Shown piece after piece: positions 10,888 through 21,520 of a stretch of 64,000 bases of DNA. The stretch is from positions 1 through 64,000 of the forward strand of contig JADNYV010000113.1 of the NCBI GenBank assembly GCA_015501055.1, given 5' to 3'. Below the pieces are notes generated by a model that worked only from the letters and a program-made list of their open reading frames with translations, made no database searches and had not been told where the DNA came from. How positions within the stretch are numbered: position 1 is the stretch's first letter; each line of letters begins with the position of its first letter. This DNA comes from Mucidula mucida (Eukaryota; Basidiomycota; Agaricomycetes; Agaricales; Physalacriaceae). Position numbers and translations under genes: made by a program.

Positions 10888-11617
10888 GGAAGGACATAGA
10901 ACGAACGCGGATCACTAGTCTAATGGATGATGACGTGTCAGAAGTACAAGACGAAGTATAATTTTTGGTTTGAATGCAACCTTGACGTTAATAATGAAGT
11001 ACTGACTAAAAGACATTAACGAGACGATTGCAATGTTGACCTCCGAAGAACTGGGGTTGTCGGCTCGTGGCCTAGCGGTCTGAGACGCGCACTCCATGAA
11101 TCCTGGCCAACCTTTTTGCTCAAAACCAGGTTTGGGTTTGATGACGACACATGTAGGGAAACGTGTTAGACGTGTCAACATGCTGTACCGGTTGAACACA
11201 GTAGAGCGGCAGATCAATCATTTTACAAACCGACCGCTGGACATGACCAGATCAACTCTCACGAACATACAAACACATTACTGGCTGCCTTAACGGCTAC
11301 CGTGGTATGCGCACGAAGGTTGTTGTTTGTTTTTCTCTGCCTGGCCCATCTATTCGATCACTGGATCCAACTTGATGCGCGCCCACATTCGTGGCCACAC
11401 AACTGCTGAACAGTTTCGCTTCGTGAATGTGGACTCGTTGACCGAACAGGATGCACATTTGTTCGAGGAAGAGGACTTTTTCTTCGAGAGTGGCCCCGAG
11501 CGTACGACTTGCAACTCGGCGACAGGACACTATCGTGCTCACATAGCATAACGGATACATTGTCCATGCTCGTGGGGTTGTATGCCTGTTGTTCTCGACA
11601 AGTGACACTGATTTTTT
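10888..11617 (+). other. Ty3 3' non-coding region
   Basis: About 730 bases lie between the end of pol and the polypurine tract. A second tRNA-like stretch sits near 11064-11150 (GTGGCCTAGCGGTCTGAGACG as box A, with a weak B box). Short ORFs on both strands look like chance reading frames. No envelope or other gene is recognised. Confidence 0.5.
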
Positions 11618-11631
11618 GGGATGGGGGAGAG
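11618..11631 (+). promoter_or_regulatory. Polypurine tract of the Ty3 element
   Basis: GGGATGGGGGAGAG directly abuts the 3' LTR (TGTAAGG at 11632) and is preceded by a T-run. This is the expected plus-strand primer site, and it shows that the LTR at 11632 belongs to the same element. Confidence 0.85.
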
Positions 11632-11855
11632 TGTAAGGCTACTGCCTTATCAACACCACGAACCACGCGATCACCTTCCCTAATTGGTATCACTATATTT
11701 AGACATATATATATATTAGGATATGGACTTATTTAGCTCTCTCTCGTTTCCACTACCATCATCTCATACGATACTCGAACCTTTGATCAATACAACTCGT
11801 TCCAGGTTGCTTGCGTGCCCGTAAGTTCCCTTAGTGAGGACGTTCCGTCCTTTCA
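11632..11855 (+). repeat. 3' LTR of the Ty3 element
   Basis: The 224 bases match the 5' LTR apart from three transitions (about 98.7 percent identity counted by eye), which indicates a fairly recent insertion. It ends CTTTCA, followed by the flank ACTCA. Confidence 0.92.
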
Positions 11856-12502
11856 ACTCACCGCCTTGCCCTTGCACATCAAACAAGTTGTATGTTCTCA
11901 CAGCTGCCGTGCACTCGTCCTCGCCTGGGTCCGTGTCGTCCATGCTTGGGCACCCGTCGTTGCTTGCTAAGTCCTGGAAGACGCTGCACAGCCAGAGTTT
12001 GATGTAGGGAAGGAGGCGCATCGCTTGTGGTCGTTGTTGACCTTGAACGCGAGGCCATCATAGGAGTAACTCAAGGAATGAGGGCACTGGGCAGATGGGG
12101 AGACGGTGAGAATGGCGGACGTCGTGATGGAAGAAGGCAAAAGGCAATGAATCGGACTTGGACAAAATTAAAATCCAACATGCATGTGGTCAGTTGTGTG
12201 CTTGCGCACAGACCATGTGCCTCGGTCCGGTTCATAACCGAACTATAACCGAGCGTGTCTGTGTCAATACTGAAAACAACGTCGAGCACTATGTCAAGGA
12301 GCTGAGGAGCAGCACAAGAAGTGTTTGTGACGGGTCATTGACTTTCAAAGAAAAAAAAATTAGGCAATGTCTGGCAGAGTCTACCAAGTCTGGCTGCATA
12401 ACGGTCTGGCTGGTCTGGTACCGGTATGGTGTGCATGGCACCATGCGGCGCCAGACAGTGACCCCCGCCAGACGCCACCAGACGGGTCCGAACTTACTGA
12501 TG

Positions 12503-13116
12503 CATATGTCAGGCTTTTTGGTTCTGCGTCTCCTGTATGTTCAACAAACTTGATGTTAACTCTATTCAATCCCCATCAGGATGCTTGAACGCCACCTTGT
12601 AAAATCGATAGTATCGATAAGGGTACATCCAGAAACGGTGGCACACAGTTGTTTCAAAAAACGTTGCGAACAATCGGAGAACTTGACTAAAGTAGGATAA
12701 AGGATATTGTAAGCTTATCTCAGTTGCACACGAGTAATGGAAACGACTGTATTGAGTCGACACTGTACCTAAAGTAGGATAAAGGATATTGTAAGCTATC
12801 TGGAATGTCCGTAAGTATAAGTAGTATGAGTACAATGGTATAAGCTCACCTCAGTCGCACACGAGTGATGGAAACGACTGAGGTGAGATGAAACGATCGG
12901 GATGGTTATATAGGTACGTATAGGAGTTCATGACTAGAAAAGGAAATCACCGCCAGTACGTGTCGGATCAACTTCCAACATTGACGAAATGATTTCGATG
13001 ACCGTTTTGGTAATCCACTACGCCATGTCTTTTCGTGAGAGAACTTGCGAAGGGAAAGAAGACGTGACAATGTCAGCATTCACGCCGTCAACACCTGATA
13101 ACTCTCAGTTCGCTCT
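12503..13116. repeat. Segmental duplication, left copy (second part)
   Basis: This matches 18542-18840 of the right copy: the right hairpin arm at 12509-12549, then ACCTTGTAAAATCGATAG and, after a 293-bp insertion, the stretch with GAAATGATTTCGATGACCG. Small indels differ between copies, for example an extra GGATGCTTGAACGCCA here. It ends about 85 bases before the MPP-beta-like start codon, so its edge may overlap that promoter. Confidence 0.88.
12688..12980. mobile_element. 293-bp insertion with 5-bp target duplication
   Basis: TTGAC flanks it on both sides (12683-12687 and 12981-12985), while the right duplicate copy has an empty site reading AACTTGACGAAATG. Inside, TAAAGTAGGATAAAGGATAT occurs twice (about 12688 and 12772), and a block containing GCACACGAGTRATGGAAACGA also occurs twice; the second forms a 9-bp hairpin (CCTCAGTCG...CGACTGAGG). 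No coding capacity. A 5-bp duplication would fit an LTR-type insertion, but canonical TG...CA ends are not present, so the class is open. Confidence 0.7.
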
Positions 13117-13200
13117 AGCAGAGGAATCAGGGGACGTACCCGAGTACTACCGAAAGTCAGCTTTACTTGTTTTCGTTGTTGACGACGTTCTTAATCCTTG

Positions 13201-14749
13201 ATGCTTTCACGCTTTGTTCGCGGTGCAGCGCGCGCTCCTGTATGTTGTCATCCTCGTATTCCTTCCGCTATGCTCACTGTCTTTTCAGCGTCGCTACACG
13301 AGAGGGTTCGCAACCGTCCACAGCGTCCCCGGTCCTCTGACGGAAATATCGACTCTTTCAAATGGTCTGACGGTCACCACCGAGTCGCAGCCGCACTCGC
13401 AGACAGCGACTGTAGGTGTTTGGATTCACGCAGGCTCCCGGGCGGAGACGGACAAGACGAACGGCACCGCACATTTCCTCGAAGACATGGCGTTCAAGGG
13501 CACCGGCAGGCGCACACAACAGTCGCTCGAAATCGAGGTAGAGAACATTGGCGCTCACCTCAACGCCTACACGTCCCGCGAACAGACCGTCTACTACGCC
13601 AAGAGCTTCAGCAAGGATGTCCCTGTCGCAATGGACATTATCAGCAACATTCTGCAAAACTCAAAGCTTGAAAACTCTGCTATTGAGAGGGAGCGTGGCG
13701 TCATTTTGCGGGAACAGGAGGAGGTCGATAAGCAGCTTGAAGAGGTTGTCTTTGACCACCTACACTCTGTTGCTTTCCAGGGTATGTTACTTTTCTCGGT
13801 GCAAACATCTATCTGACCTACTACTTACTTAGGTCAACCTCTTGGCCGTACCATTCTTGATCCCAAGAAAAACATCCTTGGAATTCAACGCGACGACCTC
13901 TCTTCTTACATCAAGACCAACTACACTGCCGACCGTATGGTCCTCGTTGGCACCGGAGGCGTCGAACACTCCGCTCTCGTCAAGCTCGCTGAGAAGCACT
14001 TTTCCAATCTCCCGGTCTCCGCCAACCCCCTTGACCTCGGCGGTCTGTCACATCCCAAGCCCACCTTTGTTGGCTCCGAAGTGCGTGTACGCGACGACCA
14101 GATCCCAACCGCGAACATCGCCATCGCAGTCGAAGGTGTCGGCTGGAGCTCGCCCGACTACTTCCCCATGATGGTCATGCAGTCCATTTTCGGTAACTGG
14201 GACCGCAGTCTCGGCGCGTCCCACCTCCTCTCTTCCCGCCTCTCACACGTTCTCTCTGAGAACAATCTCGCCAACTCGTTCATGTCCTTCTCTACCTCGT
14301 ATTCCGACACCGGTCTCTGGGGTATCTACCTGGTTTCGGAGAACTTGGTCAACCTGGTGCACAATACCTTGAAGGAGTGGACCCGTATGAGCATTGCGCC
14401 GACGGAGGTTGAGGTTGAGCGCGCAAAGAGTCAGCTCAAGGCTGGCTTGTTGTTGAGCCTGGATGGGTCGACTGCTGTCGCGGAGGATATCGGCAGGCAG
14501 ATCGTGACTAGCGGACGAAGAATGTCTCCACAGCAGATCGAGAATGCCGTTGACGCTGTCTCTGTGGCTGATATCAAGCGCGTTGCACAAAAATACCTTT
14601 GGGACAAGGATGTGCGTGTTCTCTTCAATTTGTCATTCGTGCAGGTCGCTTACCTTGTTTTCTAGTTCTCCATGGCTGCTTTGGGAAGCATTGAGGGATT
14701 GCTTGACTATAACCGTATTCGCGCTGACATGTCGTCCATGATTTATTAG
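13201..14749 (+). CDS. Mitochondrial processing peptidase beta-like protein (altered zinc motif)
   Basis: M16-family peptidase of the mitochondrial matrix. Beta-MPP removes presequences and in fungi can double as a bc1 core subunit. Four exons are read with introns 13240-13288, 13782-13832 and 14612-14665, giving 464 residues, the usual length. The N-terminus ([20 protein letters not shown]) is an Arg-rich presequence without acidic residues. Family blocks include [17 protein letters not shown] and, at the C-terminus, [16 protein letters not shown]. The zinc motif HxxEH reads HFLED (GAC at about 13486), so one His ligand is missing; the downstream Glu region ([13 protein letters not shown]) is kept. 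The protein may be non-catalytic (core subunit role), a decaying duplicate, or carry a base error. It is flanked by repeats on both sides. Confidence 0.85.
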
Positions 14750-14912
14750 ACTTGCGTGATTAATTGTTCATTGTCAAATAAACTCCCTTTAATCCTTTTG
14801 ATGACGACAAGTCTGTGTAGGGACTATATTCAGCTACTTGAGCTACACTGGTGTTACGGTGGTGAGTTCAAGAACAACAATTTTACATTTATACATCAAG
14901 CTAAGTAGTCGA

Positions 14913-16194
14913 TCAATTGTCCTGTGGGTGCGCCACCAACTTGATTCCGCTGACTGCTCCAAGTTTCAACCTCTCCAATCCCGCCGGAATGCCGGAGAGT
15001 CCGCCTGGCAATACTTCGAGCCTATTGGGCTAAAAGCACCATTGGTGAGTCCATGGATGCCGAAAAAGAGTTTAGACATACAGTGACGACTCCCTTCTCT
15101 ATCATTTCTGGAAGATTCTTGATGATCAGCTTTCCGAATGTTGTGTGCTCCGGTACTGCATGATATCCCTGGACATTACCAGTTGGTTTGAAGCTCATCA
15201 CGTCCGGTCCAACATAGTAGCCCTGGACGCGAGTCACTTGTACTGTCTTACCCTCGCGGTTTAAGGGAGCCATTGGATGAACAGTGATCGCCCGACCACC
15301 ATCTACGACGCAATCATAGGCAGTCTCTAGGTTGCCGACAGCGTCGTACACAACCTTCAGAGGGGGGCTGAGAGACGTGATGGCCTCGGAAGTGGGGAGC
15401 GCATCTGTCGATACCACTGCACGGTCAATGCACTCGGTCGCGCCGAGCTGTCGTAAAATCAAAGTGCTTCTTCGACGCATAGACAACGATCTGTGTGTAT
15501 CCGAGAAACTTGAACAATTGGATAGCTAGAATCAATAGAGCGTCATCTAACGGGGCATCTAGAATAGAAGAACTTACCGAATTGGCCTGTTGACGTGCTC
15601 CCTCCCAAACGAGCGCAGATTCACCTTGGTGCGGCTTGTCCCACGAGAACGTCGGGTTAGAGCAGCACCGATGGGAGCAGGGGCGAACAAGCCTACGCAA
15701 GCTGTGGGGAAGTGATAGGGAAGGTGGCCGCTGCATCAAAAGACAAGCTGCAGGAATCTAAGAGTCCCTCCTTCCTGTCAGCGGAAGGATAAAAATCATA
15801 ATGAATGTTAGCACATGCATGAGGGCCGCTGCGGGAAGTACGGTGTATTGCTGGAAGCCGCCGTTTAGGGATTGAGAGAATCTACCATCCTAAGAACCAA
15901 ACGGTAATACTAGGAAACAAAATATTACCTTACACTCTGTCGCCGACTTTGAAGCCCTCTAGTACGCCGCCACCGCCGAGTTGCTGAACGACACCGGCAA
16001 TATCATGCCCAAGGACCTGGGGATACTCATGATCAGGAAATCGTGCTCGACTTTGAGCCAGTCCATGGGGTTGAGTGCGACAGCCATGATCTTGATGAGA
16101 ACTTGGCCTGGACCGGGAGAGGGCACAGCGCAAGCTCGAAGGGCGCATGAAGAGATGGGACGATGAGGGCGTTTTGTTGGGGAGTTGAAGACAT
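14913..16194 (-). pseudogene. Decayed MDR-type (zinc-binding dehydrogenase/enoyl reductase) gene
   Basis: Recognisable pieces of a medium-chain dehydrogenase/reductase run in order. MSSTPQQNALIVPSL is the start. A GPGQVLIKIMAVALNPMDW segment lies one frame off. PQVLGHDIAGVVQQLGGGG is in a third frame. GGFQQYTVLP and a GESALVWEG nucleotide-loop region follow, then FKFLGYTQIVVYASKKHFDF and LRQLGATECIDR in different frames, VVYDAVGNLETAYDCV, and an end GLERLKLGAVSGIKLVAHPQ. At least three frame changes not explained by introns make it a pseudogene unless the assembly has indel errors. Relatives include trans-acting enoyl reductases and quinone oxidoreductases. It is convergent with the MPP-beta-like gene. 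Confidence 0.8.
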
Positions 16195-16781
16195 ACTTCA
16201 GATGGTCTGCTACAACCCCAATCCTTCAAAAGATCCTTAAAAAACCGACATTCATCTCCTGGGACTCGACGCGTCAGCTCGCGGCGCGCGGATGAACGGG
16301 GAATTCTAGCTCGAAAAGGGAGGTGTTCTAAAAATATCGTCCTCTTTGTAAGTTGTACGCATTTAACAGGTTCGAGACTCTTTGCTCGGTAACAATGCTG
16401 TCGAGAATATCTTCTTTTCTTCGGTGAATGTTCACAAGATCTTTATGATGTTGGCGTTATCAAAAAAGTGGAATTATGGGACGAGCATGCCATGTTGAAG
16501 CGGTGAGTGCTATGATATTGGTCCTGCATATGCTCTACATACACTTGTCCTAAACATCGAGTCTGATATACTATTACATAGCTCGCAAAGAATCCTGAAA
16601 GGGAACAACCATTAGCTAGCCTGTCTTTGCGGCCAATTCAGCTTTCAAGCGCAGGATCTCTTGATAATTCGACAAAAGCTCTCGATCCTTCGACAAAAGC
16701 TCTTCACGATTCGACAAGAGCTCTTGATCCTTCGCCGCCAGTGCGTGATCCTTCGCCGCAGTGACCTGAAATTAGGCTAGT

Positions 16782-18272
16782 TTAGTGAACGACAAGAATG
16801 AGAACGTTTTCACAAACCCCGGCAGCATGAGCAAACTCGTTTTCCCAAGTCTTCCACACCTCGTCACATTCCGGCTTCAACTTCTTCGCGTCTTCTTTCT
16901 CGAGTACGAACGGACCCTCTCCATTTGAGTTCACGGTTCTAAAGGAGAGATGTCCCTTCCATTTGTCCTTTCTCCACTGTCCCATTGGCTTCAAGTCGTC
17001 AGGATCGAATTCAACGCGATCTTGGAACATCTCGCAGATGATCAACCACACGCACATGGCGAACCAGTAACACTGCGTCGACGGGCCCCTATACGTTCGA
17101 ACCCGTTTATGAACTGCTCCAACAATGCACACAAGTTGCTCGAAGCTCAGGACCGCGTTCTCCTGCAACGTCATCACGGCTCTCGACTTTACGGGCCGCT
17201 CCTTCCACCGACGAAGGCAGTCCACCAGGGAAGATGCTGATACAGTCATCGGCAGTCGTGTCTGAACTGCTAGATGACAACCGCGAGGACACCTTAATTA
17301 GGTTTCCCGTTGATCGAGCGGCGTCTGCTAGTAGCTGCGGCTGGATGGGGGAAGCACGGGAAGTGGAACCGAGGGAGACGGTACTGCTGGCGGGGAGACC
17401 CGATGCCGCGCCAACAGCATGGAAAGGAGAGGAAGGTCCAGGACTGCCATCTGCAGGCGGCGGCGTAACGGAATCATGACGGGCAATAGGCGGGGCGGTT
17501 GCGAGAGTATCGATTGACTCCGAGTCACTCCCGTTCGAAAACCGCTCAGCACGGACCACGCAATGGTGCTGCGGATAGATCGTGCCGTCCAAGGAATACG
17601 CGACATGGAAGAGGAGGAATTCATGATAGGGATTTTTAGAAGACTTGCAGTACTCGATCCTGGTGATGCGACTCTGTTTAGAGAGGTCGCTGCCGGTTAC
17701 CATGCACCGGTCTTTGGTACAGCCGAGGACATGGGACGGTGACGTGTTCTGCAGGGCAGTGCGAGATTGGGGGAACAACAGTTGGTTGTGGGGGGGATTC
17801 GCAGGTGGAGACATGGCATTAGAGACTACTCTACCAATCCATGCCTTTATGTCGAAGAGCGTTCGGAAAACACGAGAAAGCGGGCGCATGATGGTATGGG
17901 TGGAAGAAGTCGTTCACGCCACTCAACCTTTGCACGTTGTTGATTCAATAGCAGTTAGAACTCAGAATAGAATCCCTCAAACCTATTGTCCGATGGTTGC
18001 AGTCTAGTGAGTAGCCCGCGGTACAGAGAGGAATGTTCAATGGCTTTCAGCGCCAAAGCCAACGCGGAAGGAGCAGTACAAGAGGGTGACAGGAGTGAAC
18101 AGAGACCCAAACGTGCTGGCCAGCTGGCCATGAGCCGACAAAGTTTGTGAGGTAATATGGTGAAGGCTGAGAAGTTCATATACGATCTTCTTATGTAGTG
18201 CCTACCGTTACGTCGAAGAAGATCCGAGACGGCAGGCAGCTCGCGCCGAATCTGGCTGGACGCGTCTGGCAT
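16782..18272 (-). CDS. Unrecognised duplicated gene, right copy
   Basis: The best start is the ATG at 18272 (MPDASSQIRRELPAVSDLLR), followed by at least one intron before the Ser/Pro/Thr-rich part (17889 down, MRPLSRVFRTLFDIKAWIG and YHEFLLFHVAYSLDGTIYPQ). The C-terminal part, to the TAA at 16782-16784, reads MTLQENAVLSFEQLVCIVG, then CYWFAMCVWLIICEMFQDRV and a Lys/Asp/Trp-rich tail. The two large open stretches are in different frames near 17210, where this copy lacks bases (CTTCCACC) that the left copy has (CTTCTTCACC). So this copy too may be frameshifted. Function unknown; similar orphan families are common in mushroom genomes (general knowledge). Confidence 0.45.
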
Positions 18273-18461
18273 TGTGACGATAACGGTGGCCAAAGAAAAC
18301 GATCAAGTATATCTATCCTCGTCTGTATCCTCAGATAAGTACAGAGAAATAAGCTCTGTTGTTGCGGTGGATGCTAATCAGCGACGCAGTATCTACGACG
18401 TCTTCTTGAATTAACAGGTGCCCTGAACAACATTATCATAGATGTCCGTGGGAGACATAAA

Positions 18462-18584
18462 GTTTGTTGAACATACAGGAAGGAGACGCAGAACCAAAAA
18501 GCCTGATTCAAGTTGGCGTTCCAATTCTCCGAGCTCTCATATGTCAGGCTTTTTGGTTCTGCGTCTCCTGTATGTTCAACAAAC
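18462..18584. repeat. Hairpin-forming inverted repeat (intact)
   Basis: The arms 18462-18506 and 18544-18584 are reverse complements apart from one 4-base indel and are separated by only 37 bases. The arms contain GAACATACAGG and CGCAGAACCAAAAAGCCTGA. It is probably a small foldback MITE; no clear target duplication is seen. This is the intact form of the repeat split by 10.3 kb in the left copy. Confidence 0.82.
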
Positions 18585-18840
18585 TTGATGTTAACTCTAT
18601 TCAATCCCCATCACCTTGTAAAATCGATAGTATCGATAAGGGTACATCCAGAAACGGTGGCACACAGTCGTTTCGAAAAACGTTGCGAACAATCGGAGAA
18701 CTTGACGAAATGATTTCGATGACCGTTTTGGTAATCCACTACGCCATGTCTTTTCGTGAGAGAACTTGCGAAGGGAAAGAAGACGTGACAATGTCAACAT
18801 TCACACCAACATCTGATAACACTCAGTTCGCTCTAGCAGC

Positions 18841-19799
18841 GGTACGCAAACAGCGGCGCATGCTTGTCTCTACGGCAATCGTGGTGTTAGTACATCAATT
18901 GAGGATCAGCGGACAGATTGGCACCTTGCGGCGTAGTTGGATGCATTTGAGACTGAGACCTTAGTCATTTTGGCACTGGTAGGATTGCGGTTAGTCCATT
19001 CTTCCTTTCCATTTCTTATGGACGATTTGGGGCTACGGGGAGGACATAAAGGAACTAAGAGCCAAATGAGGTTGAACACTGTCGAGAACTTGAGCAGGTA
19101 CTGTGACGTTACCTCGAATTAATATGTCCATGTTGTGCTCTCTGTGTGAAGATTCAAGAACGCCGACTGTGAACGTGCTGGCGGTAGGACGCAATCAAAT
19201 GTAACAAAGGCAGTCGCAAAGGCAGTCCTGAAACACAGTCAGGCGTGTTGAGATACAGCAACATGATGTCGATTCGATGCTTGGATGAATTCTGTCAGTC
19301 ATCCGTGAACGAGCATGGTTAAGATGCGGCAATCGGATCCATATGTGCATAAGCAATGGCTGAAAATGGAGAACGAACTTGAGAATTGAAGATATCGATG
19401 CTGCTCGCCATTTGCCAAGAAGTGGCGCGACATTCGTTCATGTTTACTCATGTACTCCATATGGCGCTTGCAAAACGGCAAATCGCAAACGTAGAATGAA
19501 CTGTCGAGCTAAATTAAATGAAGTGTTCCACTTTAATCAATTCGACTCACGTCCCCTTTAGAGCGAACAACTTGGAGGTAGAGCACTTCGGGACTATCAA
19601 AATCATTAGGCCCCACAAAAGAGTAAAGAGGTCGTTAGCATAAAAATAGTCCTAAAGTTCACTAGAACCTCGTTCATGATACAGTAAAGAACGTGTGGAC
19701 GTGCGCTAGTCCCTAAACTATATGCAACGTGTCCGTATGTATGTATCACCCCCCATTATTATTTTCCCATAAATCTATACAGTAGGAATCGAAAAACCT
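18841..19799. other. Intergenic stretch without recognised gene
   Basis: Short ORFs on both strands have no recognisable motif. A doubled AAAGGCAGTC sits near 19206-19225. The right end is the 3' flank of the SGNH-fold gene. Confidence 0.5.
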
Positions 19800-21520
19800 T
19801 CAAGTCGAAAACACGCCGATGATCTTGAAAGACGGTACACCCTGCCCTTCCTCACCAAGCAACTGACATTCGACGAAATGTGATCCCCGTCCGACAAAGT
19901 GATCAATGATTTCTAATCTAAACAAACTTTCAGCCAGAGAAAGACGATCATATATGGGAAAAACTAACCTTGCTGTCGGTTCCCCGACGTTTGCAGCATT
20001 CTCCAACACCTTGGCACCAGCATAATTGTCGTCAACCCAACACTCTACAGCGCTTCCCTCGCCGACCTGGCTGGCAGGCTCCTGCACATAATACACCCCA
20101 ATGTCACCCGCACCAACCTGCAATGGTATCCGCAGCTTACTCAAAGGGAGAGTCGAGTACCAGTAATGGTCCTGCGAGCTAGCGGTGCCTTTTGGATGAT
20201 TCGCGTACCAACCAGACCCATAAAAAAGACTGGGAGGGAGAGGATTGATCAGATCGTTTGCACTGACACAGAAGGGATCTATTTCCTCAAAGGGACGGTC
20301 GCTCTTTGGACGTGTGTTAATGCGACCTGGAGGGACATGTAGCGGAGGGACATAAGCGTTGGACGTGGGCGGGAGCTCGGGCTTTATGCGGTTTCCTTCA
20401 GCATCAATTTCATCTCTCTTATCATCGTCCGTTCCTGGCTCTGGCACGCCCTTGCGTAAACCAACCCCTCCAAATAGTCCATGCGGTTCTGCACCGCCAG
20501 CGTCAGGGCGGTGGGGAACAGTATCGTATGAGGCGCCTGAGACAACATCCCATGCGGCGCAAATCTGAGTCTGGAAGTATGAAATGAGAACGTCGGCGAG
20601 AAGTTCGTGACCGAGAGGACTAGCGAGGACAGGATCCGCGAAGTACTTGTTGACACTATCCGGGTCGCTCATGTAGTCTGCATACAAGGCCGACTTTGTG
20701 CTAATGTGGGCCACGTCGTAGAACTGGGCCACGACGTTATGCCAGTGATCCGGTCCCGCGAAGCCATGGGTCTGATGAACCTGAGGTGAAAAGTGGCCTA
20801 GCAGAATGACGGCAGGCTGGTCTGGGCGAATGAGGAGAGAGCGTATCAAGACTTCAAAGTGCTCCATCATTTCGTTGGAGGGATCATCGTCCGAGTCGAG
20901 CTCAACGATGACGAGATCTGTCATGTCGGGAACGTGATGCATGCTGCAATATCCGTAATAGGCTGAATTTGAGCGTCTCATGGCGCCGTTTGTGAGCTCC
21001 GAGGCGGGGTGGGGAAAGACGGAATTCCACCATTGGAAGAATCGCGACGGATAGCAGCGCGGAGAGATAGGATCGTCTCCGGCGCCATGACACGCAGAAA
21101 CTGGCGAAATATTGAGCAGGGCGAGAGAAAGCAAGGATAACACATACCTGACCCGCCGAGAACGCTAATGGTCACTGGCTGCCCCGCCAACGCCCTATTT
21201 ATCACTCTGCTAACGCGAGCGCTACTGCCAAGGTGCAGTCTGCTCTGAGACAGCGTCAACGCGCCATACTTTGCGCCGACGGCATCGCCTGGGCCATAGA
21301 CGGGACAAAAGTCGAATGGATTCGGTTCTGCGTCGGTATTGTTGAGATAATTCTTGGACTTGAGATTCACAGTCGAATAGGGCGTGTATGTTTGTGTCTC
21401 CGGGATAATGTAGTGGGTAATGGAGACGACGGCGACGAATAGGAAAAGAATGAGCCAGATGCGAGCTTTGACACCGAGATGGCGTTGGTTAAGTCGCGAC
21501 GGTGCTTTTTCGTCAGACAT
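19800..21520 (-). CDS. Membrane-anchored SGNH/GDSL-fold protein
   Basis: Three exons with introns 21101-21147 and 19918-19968 give 540 residues. The start is taken at MSDEKAPSRLNQ. A short Lys/Arg-containing tail is followed by one hydrophobic segment (IWLILFLFVAVVSITHYII), giving a type II Golgi/ER-like topology. The lumenal part has an SGNH block I (TISVLGGSVSACHGAG, split by intron 1), DLVIVELDSDDDP, a VILLGHFSP block, and a late SPLGHELLAD block that would supply the catalytic His. Proteins of this type are often linked with polysaccharide or glycan acyl groups (inference). It diverges from the GT69 gene with 165 bases between the start codons, which suggests shared regulation. Confidence 0.75.

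Larger units (their letters stand above)
3158..11855 (+). mobile_element. Ty3/gypsy LTR retrotransposon (chromodomain type)
   Basis: The element has two 224-bp LTRs, gag, pol with protease, reverse transcriptase, RNase H and integrase, a split chromodomain, and a polypurine tract before the 3' LTR. gag and pol are in the same frame, separated by a stop. The flanking five bases are ACTAG on the left and ACTCA on the right, so the target duplication is at best partly preserved. No clear primer-binding site follows the 5' LTR (the next bases are CTTTTTTTTT). Without the nested hAT-like insertion the element is about 7.25 kb. pol has two in-frame stops and altered catalytic residues, so this copy is probably not autonomous. 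Confidence 0.93.
2196..12502. mobile_element. Non-autonomous DNA transposon, host of the nested Ty3 element
   Basis: The ends are inverted repeats of about 28 bases (2196-2223 and 12475-12502). Both read CATCAGTAAGT, four differing bases, then ACCCGTCTGGTGG. The subterminal regions are full of CCAGAC/GTCTGG motifs. The flanks ...CTCTCA and CATATGTC... collapse to CTCTCATATGTC, exactly the uninterrupted sequence at about 18534-18545 in the right copy, which implies a 2-bp duplication (CA). Without the Ty3 element the transposon is about 1.6 kb. No transposase is visible in 2224-3157 or 11856-12474. A 2-bp duplication would fit a CACTA/Plavaka-type element, but the class is inferred. Confidence 0.75.
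16348..18840. repeat. Segmental duplication, right copy (empty-site version)
   Basis: The sequence matches 1-2195 plus 12503-13116 of the left copy, without the 10.3-kb nested insertion and without the 293-bp insertion. It therefore shows what the target looked like before those insertions. Small substitutions and indels separate the copies. The left border is near TGTAAGTTGTACG and the right border lies shortly after TTCGCTCTAGCAG. Confidence 0.92.

Noticed and set aside
11632..11855. Independent solo LTR
   Set aside because: A polypurine tract lies directly upstream and it pairs with the LTR at 3158 in the same orientation, so it is the 3' LTR of the same element.
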